Source of the DNA: Pectobacterium carotovorum
GTDB lineage: Bacteria; Pseudomonadota; Gammaproteobacteria; Enterobacterales; Enterobacteriaceae
Assembly (NCBI RefSeq): GCF_900129615.1
Contig: NZ_FQWI01000002.1
Coordinates: forward strand, 248,001 to 312,000
Length of the DNA: 64,000 bases
Direction: 5' to 3'
In this document: piece by piece, positions 48,001 to 55,111 of the stretch
How the letters are laid out: each line of letters opens with the position of its first letter
Numbering within the stretch: position 1 is the stretch's first letter
Translations under genes and position numbers: made by a program
The notes under the pieces: generated by a model
The model's database searches: none
What the model was told of the DNA's origin: nothing
Seen by the model: only the letters and a program-made list of their open reading frames with translations

Positions 48001-51000
48001 GTATCGCCATCCGGATCGGTAAAGGTGCCGGCGGGTACGGTGAAACTCAGGCTGCCATCCTGCGCGACACTTTGCGCGGGGATCGGCGTGGCGACGACAG
48101 GCGCATCGTTAACGTTGGTGACGGTCAGGCCAAAGGTAGTGCTGACCGAAGCGTTGCTGCCGTCGGTGGCGGTGACCTTGATGGTCAGGCTGCCCACATC
48201 CCCATTGGCCGGTGTGCCGGAGAAGGTGCCGGTAGCTGGGTTAAACGACAGCCATGCTGGCAGCGCCGTGCCGTCCGCCAGCGTGGCGCTGAGCGTCAGG
48301 GTATCGCCATCCGGATCGGTAAAGGTGCCGGCTGGCACCGTGACACTCAGACTGCCGCCTTGCGCAATGCTCTGCGCGGCAATCGTGCCGGAGACCACCG
48401 GGGCATCGTTCACATTGGTGACGGTCAGACCAAAGGTGGTGCTGACCGAGGCACTGCTGCCGTCGGTGGCGGTGACTTTGATGGTCAGGCTGCCCACATC
48501 CCCATTGGCCGGTGTGCCAGAGAAGGTGCCGGTAGCTGGGTTAAACGACAGCCAGGCTGGTAGCGCGGTGCCGTCCGCCAGCGTGGCGCTGAGCGTCAGG
48601 GTATCGCCATCGGGATCGGTAAAGGTGCCGGCGGGCACGGTGAAACTCAGGCTGCCATCCTGCGCGACACTTTGCGCGGGGATAGGCGTGGCGACGACAG
48701 GTACATCGTTGACGTTGGTGACGGTCAGGCCAAAGGTGGTGCTGACCGAAGCGCTGCTGCCGTCGGTGGCGGTAACCTTGATAGTCAGGCTGCCCACATC
48801 CCCATTGGCCGGTGTGCCAGAGAAGGTGCCGGTAGCTGGGTTAAACGACAGCCAGGCTGGCAACGCGGTGCCGTCCGCCAGCGTAGCGCTGAGGGTCAGG
48901 GTATCGCCATCGGGATCGGTAAAGGTGCCTGCGGGCACGGTGAAACTCAGGCTGCCATCCTGCGCGACACTTTGCGCGGGGATCGGCGTGGCGACGACAG
49001 GCGCATCGTTGACGTTGGTGACGGTCAGGCCAAAGGTGGTGCTGACGGAAGCGTTGCTGCCGTCGGTGGCGGTGACCTTGATGGTCAGGCTGCCCACATC
49101 CCCATTGGCCGGTGTGCCGGAGAAAGTGCCGGTGGTTGGGTTAAACGACAGCCAGGCGGGCAGCGCCGTGCCGTCCGCCAGCGTGGCACTGAGCGTCAGC
49201 GTATCACCATCCGGATCGGTAAAGGTACCCGCAGGTACGGTGACATTCAGACTGCCGCCTTGCGCGATGCTCTGCGCGGCAATCGTGCCGGACACTACCG
49301 GAGACGCATTGTTACTCGCAGTCAATGTCAAGGTAGAGGTTGCGGTGCTACTGGCATCATCATTGGCCGTTACCGATACGGTCCGATTTCCTGCCGTTGG
49401 CGTAGCGGCTACGTTGGCATACACAATGGCACGTAGCGCGATCTGGAAGGCTTCCTGCGTCGCACCGCCTGTCAGCGTCAGCGTCTGGCTACCATTACCA
49501 GTTACGTTGATGCCGGCGGCATGGGCTGCGAGCAATGCCTGCTGTGAAAGGGATAAGGACTCACTGCTACCGTCTGTCGTTCCTGCCAAATTGAGCGTCA
49601 GCGTCCAGAGGCGGGAGTCCCCGTCGGTTTGACTCAGGGTTGCTAAGGCATCCGTCACAGAAATACCCGCAGCGGCGGAGGCTACGGGTACCGTCGTGGA
49701 GTAATTATTGCCTGTGGTGGTGCCATTCAAATCGACCTGCGGGGCGGTACCCGCAGCAAACTGCGATTCATAAGCGCCAATATCAACAGCACCTTGCCGT
49801 ACCCGATCCAAGCCGCGTACATCTGTCTCACCCGTAATATAGAAACGGTTGCCTTGATTAATCGCATTGCTGGCCGTGGCAGCCAGTCGCGGATCGGATG
49901 ACGATACCTGATTCACGCTGCCACTCAGGATGTTGTTACCGCCGTACAAGGTGTAGCTGCCACCGGCGGGTTGTCCCGTTGGGGTGTAGGCTACAATATC
50001 CTGGCTGGTGCCGGTAATGATGGAATTGCGCACGCTGGCGGCCCAACTGAGGGCATTATTGATAAATTCGAAGACGATGCCGTTGTCCTGCCCGGTAATG
50101 GTGGTGTTGATCAGGCTGATGTGGGTGCTGGTGGGGTTACCCTGATTCCCGGTTAACCACAACCCACTGATACCGAAGGTGCTGCCTGCCGGGTTAATAC
50201 CAGTATTGTTGGTGATGGCGGAATTGGTGATCGACAGGGACACTGTTTGCTGGGTACGGGACACAAACAGTCTGATCACCCCTTCATTCAAATTGCCAAT
50301 CATCAGGTTGTCGTGAATATTCACCCGGTCAAAATCGAAGTTGTAGCTGCCGGGGGCAATGTTAAACAGGTCGAAGACGCCATTGCCGAACATGGTGTCA
50401 CGGTTGCCTGAAATATCCACGTTGTACAGCCGGAAGTTGACATCGCTGGCACTGTAGCTGATCCCAAACACGCCGCCGGTGTCGGTACTGTAATCGGTGG
50501 TGAAATTGGTCAGTGTCAGGTTTTGGATGGCCAGGGTGATCGACCCGGTAACGATTTGAAAACCGGAATAGCCGCCACCGTTCAGGGTGAAACTCTGACC
50601 GTCAATCAGCATGCTGTCGGTCGGCGACAGAAGGGAACTGGCCAGCGTCACGTCGGTTTGGAACACAATACGGTCAATACCCGCCGTGTTATTTGCCCAA
50701 TACAGGGCTTCACGCAGACTGAGCCCGCCGCCGTCATTGGCATCCTCTTGCACCGAACTGCCGAAAGTTGCATTGTCGCCGATATCATCCCCGGCGGTGA
50801 CAAACAAGGCGCTGTTGCTGGTAAGCACGTTGACGTTTGAGGTCAGACTGAGTGCTGTGCTGTTGTTACTGCTGCCGTTGTCGCTGACGGCGCTTAGGGT
50901 GACTGCACGCGTAGCCGCGGTGGCGGTGGCGCTGGTATTGCCATAGCGCAAGCCATCCACCAGCCCGGCTATCTCACTGTTACTGGCGCTCATGCCGCTC

Positions 51001-53669
51001 AATTGCAGCGTGACGGTGTTACCGGAGCGTGTCACGCTGTAGCTGCCGATACCGGCCAGGGTGCCGGAATTGTTGGCGCTCAGGCTGATGTTATTGCCGC
51101 CAACGTTGATAAATTCGCCGCTGTCGGTGGCATTGGAAACCGTCAACGTTAGCGAACTAAAGGTCTGGCCGCTGTCGTTGGTATTGGCGCTGACACCGCT
51201 GAACAGATCAATCGAACCCGCCATACCGCCGATAAATACCGGGTTGCTGCCAGTGGCGCTGAGTGTCGGCGCTGTGCCCGCGCTGGCCGTGGTGGCATCA
51301 ACCTTAACTACACTGACCGTATTATTACCTGCACTGTCCCTCGCCACCACATACACATCATACGCAGTGCTGGCGGCAAGGCCGGCCAAGGTAAAGCTAA
51401 AGTTGAATGGCGAAGAACCCAGCACCTGGCTGCCGGAGGCGGTGGCGTTGCTGCCTGTAGCGGTTTGCCCAGCGATCACTTGCGTCGCGGTTGGAGCACT
51501 GGCACCGTCAGCCACCACCACATAATACACATTGCCAGTTTCAGTGAGGCTGCCGCTCAGGTTAAAACCGCCCGCGGTGGCGTTGGAGACGCTGGGTGAC
51601 TGGTCAAACGTGGGGGCGATATCATCCACCACCACCAATGACACCACTTTGTCATAGGTAGCGGCACCGTCAGATACCTGTAGGCGTACCGAGTAGGTAC
51701 CCGCTGCCATGCCAGTGGCGTTGACTGCTTTTAGGGTGTTGCCGCTAATGGTGAACAGCGCGTTATCGGTACTGCCGCTGCCACTCACCAGACTGTAGGT
51801 AAACACCGAGGAATCCACATCGGTCGCCGTCAGGGTGGCAACAGTGCCGTTGCTACCGAGCGATTGCGCAAAGGTGGTGGCAGAGAGCGTAATATCGGTC
51901 GGTGCATCGTTCACCGGTACCACGGTGATGGCGCTGCTGATATTCGGCGCAATGGTATTGTTGCTGGCGCCGGAATCGGTCAGTTGCGTCAGCGTCACCG
52001 TGCGTATGGCATTGCCGGGGTTGTCGCTGCTGTTGCCATACGTCATGCCGGACAACAGGCTGCCCATGTCGCTGTTACTCAGCGTTGCACCCGTGATGCT
52101 GACCGTAGCAATCCCGCCGCTCAGGCTAACGCTTGCAGAGCCATAGCCACTGCCGAGCGAGACACTGTTACCGTTGCTCAGTGCCACATTGATGCCGTGA
52201 AGGGTCAGGTATTCGGTGCTGCCTGCCACATTGCTGACGGTGAATGCCGCACTGGTGAAGGTTTGCCCGGCGTCATGGGTGTCGACGCTGACACCAGTAA
52301 ACACGCCGACAGCCGTGCCGTTTTCGGTGTAGGTGGGGTTGGCCCCGGTGGCGGTGACGCTGGGAACGTTATCGGTGGAAGCGACGAGAGCTGCGGTGAC
52401 GATATTATCCCATGTAACGGTACCGCTACCCATTGTTGCTGTTGTTAATCTCACCTCATCAATATTTTGAAACGCATTGGAGAGTGTCGCCGTCTGGAAT
52501 GCGGTAGTGAGGGTGATAGTTTGCGTTGCACCTGCCACCGCGCTACCGTCTTTATACCCAGTGATGGTGAACGTTGATGCGTAACTGCCCAGCCCTCTAA
52601 GATCAATGCTCGATAGTTTGAATTCGCTGCCATCCGTCGATTTAACCGCAAAATAGTTAAGATCTCCCCCAGGAGCAACAATCGTATTCAGGACCTGATT
52701 ACCGCTTATCGCAACAGTTTGAAGTGTTACTCTGTCAGTACTGGAAGCAATGTAGGTAAAGCCGTTGTTGATATCATCATAAGATTGGAGACCAGGCTGG
52801 CTGCTGACAAATGTAGACGAGCCTGAAAATTGCGAGAATGTGTTGGTGCCGAGAGTCGGAGAAGCGAGTAAGTTATTGTACTCTCGCGTTATTTCACCCA
52901 GTGCAGCATTGTTCGTTTCTATGCTACCAACCGTTGTTTCCAGTTGCCAGTTTCCCCCTTTGGCTATAGCGCCAGTCAAATCATCCGAGGCTGCAATATC
53001 TGCCTGAGTGAGCTGTGAGAGTAAAGAGACAAAACTTTTTCCTGTGTCTTGTGCAATATCACAGCCATAGAGCAGCAGATCGCCATCCTGTGTTAACGCT
53101 GTGCCGAGTTTAGCCAGGTCGGCCGAACGAGCCTCCGCCGTAGCGCTATCAAGCGTCAGATTACCAAGGCGAACCTGTCCTTCATTGCCATGGCTCAATA
53201 TATGGATCGCGTCGTAACCCTCGTGGGTTTCAGCCCATGCTGCCAACTGGCTCAGGCCGTCTTTGCTGCTGTCCAATAAAAATACATCAACCCCAGTGGG
53301 GACACTATTGACCAGTGTTTGGTAATCCGTTAGCGCCGTATCAATAAATACCGCTTCTTTACGTATTGTTTCGCCTGCAACCGCCTGTACAACGACGTCA
53401 GTCGTGATGTCATGAGTGGCACTATTCTGATCGGATGATGTGCTGTTCTCCGATGCGGTCTCAGCAGAATGGTTTGCAGTCTGTGCAGGATGAGAAGAGG
53501 CTGTGGCGTCACTCGAATTACCGGTTTCAGCCTGAGTAGCCGTTGCGGCTATTGCACCGTCAAATAAGACGCGGGATTCAAGGACACAACCAAGAGGAGT
53601 GGAATAATCCTGCTCAATGTGGTCAGTTGGATGGTCACTTTTTTTACTGAATAATTGGCGCCACAGCAT
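45099..53669 (-). CDS. Giant DUF4347 / cadherin-like repeat surface protein
   Basis: 2856 residues, no Sec signal. Residues 30-39 (LESRVLFDGA) match the LEPRxLFDGA-type N-terminal motif of large exported proteins. Residues about 105-265 are a DUF4347 domain (HILSHGNEG, LLLYGCDIAQ, ASDDLTGAIAKGGNW). Residues 270-860 hold beta-sandwich and cadherin-like segments. About 1000-1340 contain LSLREALYWANN, a beta-helix-like region and DIGAYESQF. About 1450-2650 are twelve 100-residue putative Ig/CADG repeats with DPDGDTLTLSATL and GTFSGTP. The C-terminal 200 residues are unrelated, Gly/Ser-rich then Gln-rich (LQQLQQ-type). Probably a cell-surface or released adhesin exported by the adjacent TolC/HlyD proteins. 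A GGAG ribosome binding site precedes the ATG. Confidence 0.88.
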   Translation of the reverse strand: MLWRQLFSKKSDHPTDHIEQDYSTPLGCVLESRVLFDGAIAATATQAETGNSSDATASSHPAQTANHSAETASENSTSSDQNSATHDITTDVVVQAVAGETIRKEAVFIDTALTDYQTLVNSVPTGVDVFLLDSSKDGLSQLAAWAETHEGYDAIHILSHGNEGQVRLGNLTLDSATAEARSADLAKLGTALTQDGDLLLYGCDIAQDTGKSFVSLLSQLTQADIAASDDLTGAIAKGGNWQLETTVGSIETNNAALGEITREYNNLLASPTLGTNTFSQFSGSSTFVSSQPGLQSYDDINNGFTYIASSTDRVTLQTVAISGNQVLNTIVAPGGDLNYFAVKSTDGSEFKLSSIDLRGLGSYASTFTITGYKDGSAVAGATQTITLTTAFQTATLSNAFQNIDEVRLTTATMGSGTVTWDNIVTAALVASTDNVPSVTATGANPTYTENGTAVGVFTGVSVDTHDAGQTFTSAAFTVSNVAGSTEYLTLHGINVALSNGNSVSLGSGYGSASVSLSGGIATVSITGATLSNSDMGSLLSGMTYGNSSDNPGNAIRTVTLTQLTDSGASNNTIAPNISSAITVVPVNDAPTDITLSATTFAQSLGSNGTVATLTATDVDSSVFTYSLVSGSGSTDNALFTISGNTLKAVNATGMAAGTYSVRLQVSDGAATYDKVVSLVVVDDIAPTFDQSPSVSNATAGGFNLSGSLTETGNVYYVVVADGASAPTATQVIAGQTATGSNATASGSQVLGSSPFNFSFTLAGLAASTAYDVYVVARDSAGNNTVSVVKVDATTASAGTAPTLSATGSNPVFIGGMAGSIDLFSGVSANTNDSGQTFSSLTLTVSNATDSGEFINVGGNNISLSANNSGTLAGIGSYSVTRSGNTVTLQLSGMSASNSEIAGLVDGLRYGNTSATATAATRAVTLSAVSDNGSSNNSTALSLTSNVNVLTSNSALFVTAGDDIGDNATFGSSVQEDANDGGGLSLREALYWANNTAGIDRIVFQTDVTLASSLLSPTDSMLIDGQSFTLNGGGYSGFQIVTGSITLAIQNLTLTNFTTDYSTDTGGVFGISYSASDVNFRLYNVDISGNRDTMFGNGVFDLFNIAPGSYNFDFDRVNIHDNLMIGNLNEGVIRLFVSRTQQTVSLSITNSAITNNTGINPAGSTFGISGLWLTGNQGNPTSTHISLINTTITGQDNGIVFEFINNALSWAASVRNSIITGTSQDIVAYTPTGQPAGGSYTLYGGNNILSGSVNQVSSSDPRLAATASNAINQGNRFYITGETDVRGLDRVRQGAVDIGAYESQFAAGTAPQVDLNGTTTGNNYSTTVPVASAAAGISVTDALATLSQTDGDSRLWTLTLNLAGTTDGSSESLSLSQQALLAAHAAGINVTGNGSQTLTLTGGATQEAFQIALRAIVYANVAATPTAGNRTVSVTANDDASSTATSTLTLTASNNASPVVSGTIAAQSIAQGGSLNVTVPAGTFTDPDGDTLTLSATLADGTALPAWLSFNPTTGTFSGTPANGDVGSLTIKVTATDGSNASVSTTFGLTVTNVNDAPVVATPIPAQSVAQDGSLSFTVPAGTFTDPDGDTLTLSATLADGTALPAWLSFNPATGTFSGTPANGDVGSLTIKVTATDGSSASVSTTFGLTVTNVNDVPVVATPIPAQSVAQDGSLSFTVPAGTFTDPDGDTLTLSATLADGTALPAWLSFNPATGTFSGTPANGDVGSLTIKVTATDGSSASVSTTFGLTVTNVNDAPVVSGTIAAQSIAQGGSLSVTVPAGTFTDPDGDTLTLSATLADGTALPAWLSFNPATGTFSGTPANGDVGSLTIKVTATDGSNASVSTTFGLTVTNVNDAPVVATPIPAQSVAQDGSLSFTVPAGTFTDPDGDTLTLSATLADGTALPAWLSFNPATGTFSGTPASGDIGNLTIKVTATDGSSASVSTTFSLTVTTVNEAPVVSGTIAAQSIAQGGNLNVTIPAGTFTDPDGDTLTLSATLADGTTLPSWLSFNPATGTFSGTPANGDVGSLTIKVTATDGSNASVSTTFGLTVTNVNDAPVVSGTIPPQNIAQGGSLNITIPAGTFTDPDGDTLTLSATLADGTALPSWLSFNPATGTFSGTPGNGDVGNLTIKVTATDGSSASVSTTFGLSVTNVNDAPVVSGTIAAQSIAQGGSLNVTIPAGTFTDPDGDTLTLSATLADGTALPAWLSFNPATGTFSGTPANGDVGSLTIKVTATDGSNTSVSTTFGLTVTNVNDTPVVSTPIPPQNVAQGGGFNFTVPDGTFSDPDGDTLTLSATLANGSPLPSWLRFDPTIGTFSGTPGNADVGTLVIRVTATDGSNTSISTSFGLTVTNVNDAPVVATPIPPQNVAQGGGFNFTVPDGTFSDPDGDTLTLSATLANGSPLPSWLRFDPTIGTFSGTPGNADVGTLVIRVTATDGSNTSISTSFGLTVTNANDAPVVATPIPPQNVTQGGGFNFTVPDGTFSDPDGDTLTLSATLANGSPLPNWLRFDPTIGTFSGTPGNADVGTLVIRVTATDGSNTSISTSFGLTVTNANDAPVVATPIPPQNVTQGGGFNFTVPDSTFSDPDGDTLTLSATLANGSPLPSWLRFDPTIGTFSGTPGNADVGTLVIRVTATDGSNTSISTSFGLTVTSSFVSSDPEFKANDGLGRTPSASDTRQLFTQDATIALPALDGLIANPSLGSFTVGNDGAPQSVMSAIFATGRQNTEGGTLPTSQVAGTFGRGAASGIGINFDSTLGSFPSFSKDPALGGTSSLASTFSGIYLPSLKPMEVFSGGSWRDIPLDGASNAMNSTDDGTGRSVAFTPSLHQQLQQIGDSKQQRLAAIEQALQESGQQQG
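45721..49320 (-). repeat. Twelve tandem 300-bp coding repeats
   Basis: The block beginning ACCGTCAGGCCAAAG (or close) recurs exactly every 300 bp at 45721, 46021, 46321 and so on to 49021. Each encodes one 100-residue Ig-like domain. Two subfamilies are visible: four near-identical units at 45721-46920 (protein DPTIGTFSGTPGNADVG) and eight at 46921-49320 (NPATGTFSGTPANGDVG). Confidence 0.95.
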
Positions 53670-53843
53670 AAGACATACTCCAGAGTGGTGTTAGTACGTA
53701 TAATTTTTCTACAGCTAATATCGGGAAGTCATCACTAAATACGGACTATCAGTACGCTTGCCATTGTGCGTACAAACAGACCACTCCTATGCCCATCATT
53801 AGATTACATATTACGCTTTTAATTTCACAATCTTACAAATGTT

Positions 53844-53870
53844 GCGCTTCCCTGAAAATGAGGGAAGCGC
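53844..53870 (-). terminator. Hairpin between the collar-domain gene and the adhesin gene
   Basis: Perfect 10-bp inverted repeat GCGCTTCCCT (53844-53853) / AGGGAAGCGC (53861-53870), just after the collar gene stop. There is no long T-run, so it may only reduce read-through. Confidence 0.6.
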
Positions 53871-53877
53871 GTGGTTA

Positions 53878-54618
53878 TTAGTTTGGATTTACAGGAAAAA
53901 TGCCTATAGCCGCTATGCACGCCGTTAGCCCCACACTGGGGTTACGAACGCTGAAAGGTGTGCCGCCAATATTAGGGGAAATGGCTATGCCTGTTAGGTT
54001 AGTTACACTAAACGGGGCGGAAAATGGCTTCAACGTCGTGGTGGGTGAGGCATTACTATAAATTTTAGCTGGTGAGTCAGCCCCGCCAACAGCACTTAAA
54101 TCAAACGAAGGAGACGTTGTCGCCAATGATGTCGTGTTGTCTGGTACGTTAGTCGTTGCCGCACCGTTTACCACAGGAATAGCGATAGAAGCCGTGCCGC
54201 TAGCGCTTCCAGAAGAGGCAACGGTAGCCGGATGTATGTGTGGGGCAACATTACTTGTCGTCAATGAGACATTCTCTGCCCCAAATACTTGTGCACGAGT
54301 GACATTGGCTAATCCTGGCCCTTGTCCAGTCCCTACCGGTACTCGCCCACGCATGTCGGGGAGCGCAAAGTTACCTTGCTGTAGAGAACCTCCCCAAATA
54401 TTTCCGATCAAGGCATAAAGCGCCTGATATTGATTGATCGTCACCGTTTGTCCATTTGCAGGAAGATATCCCTCTGGGCAATAACTGGTGACCATATAAC
54501 AAATAGAGCCAATGTAAGGCTCGGTACTGCATGCAGATGCGGTAGCTGATTGCGATAGGCCTACAGCTAAAACAGTCGCGATCGCAGATTTGGCAAACAG
54601 ACGCTGAACGCATTTCAT
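53878..54618 (-). CDS. Secreted phage tail collar-domain protein
   Basis: 246 residues from the ATG at 54618 (MKCVQRLFAK), which has an AAGGAGAG ribosome binding site. A Sec signal peptide ends near SQSATASA. The mature start contains CPEGYLPANGQTVTI, YQALYALIGNIWGG and FALPDMRGRVPVGTGQG, the signature of the phage tail collar domain (PF07484) also found in 'microcystin-dependent' proteins. The rest is Ser/Thr/Ala-rich and ends with a hydrophobic CIAAIGIFPVNPN. A collar domain on a Sec-exported chromosomal protein with no phage genes nearby suggests a surface fibre rather than a prophage part. It is on the same strand as the adhesin and may be a partner of it. Confidence 0.82.
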   Translation of the reverse strand: MKCVQRLFAKSAIATVLAVGLSQSATASACSTEPYIGSICYMVTSYCPEGYLPANGQTVTINQYQALYALIGNIWGGSLQQGNFALPDMRGRVPVGTGQGPGLANVTRAQVFGAENVSLTTSNVAPHIHPATVASSGSASGTASIAIPVVNGAATTNVPDNTTSLATTSPSFDLSAVGGADSPAKIYSNASPTTTLKPFSAPFSVTNLTGIAISPNIGGTPFSVRNPSVGLTACIAAIGIFPVNPN

Positions 54619-55044
54619 AAACATCTCTCCTTGGAATGGGGACAGTTCCACGCTGGGTGAAATATATTTGATGATTTTGATGCTTGGTCTTGTGATGCCT
54701 AACTTCACTTGCTAAGTAACATGTAATTTTATGTAAACAATAAAAACAAAATTACATATAAAAAGTGAAACTAGCAATAGGCTTTTACGTAGGCCGATAA
54801 GAAAAAGATTTGTTTTTTTAAATTATTGATTTTTAATAAAATTAATTTGGTTTGATTTGGGCTTGTCAAAGGAGGGATGTGCTGAAATTGCTGCGATATG
54901 TGTATGTTGTCAATGTAATACAAAACCAGAGAGAAATTTATTTGTTAATAAAATGTAGTGTATGTTCGGCACGATAGGGACGTGAAAACGTTAGGTAATC
55001 TTATTAACTGATGAAATCAGAAAAGGTGTAACGCTTTTCTACAG
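54619..55044. other. AT-rich intergenic region
   Basis: About 425 bp of strongly AT-rich sequence upstream of the collar-domain gene. It should hold that gene's promoter. I see no ORF or RNA gene. Confidence 0.5.
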
Positions 55045-55071
55045 AATCTGGAGCATGCTCTGCTCCAGATT
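55045..55071 (-). terminator. Hairpin downstream of the M50-HlyD gene
   Basis: Perfect 11-bp inverted repeat AATCTGGAGCA (55045-55055) / TGCTCCAGATT (55061-55071), 40 bp after the stop. No T-run follows in the minus direction. Confidence 0.55.
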
Positions 55072-55111
55072 CCCACAGAGGTAGGTGTATATGTTGAGGA
55101 TAACCAACCCG

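Noticed and set aside
45721-49320. Array as a CRISPR or mobile repeat
   Set aside because: The 300-bp units are contiguous, in frame and each encodes an Ig-like domain. There are no spacers.
46888-49632. 914-codon plus-strand ORF opposite the adhesin repeats
   Set aside because: It is antisense to the 300-bp repeats. A period divisible by three propagates one stop-free antisense frame through every unit. The product is a monotonous Val/Pro/Ser repeat with no start context, so it is an artefact of the repeat array.
53878-54618. Prophage remnant based on the collar domain
   Set aside because: No integrase, capsid, terminase or lysis genes lie nearby, and the protein has a Sec signal peptide.
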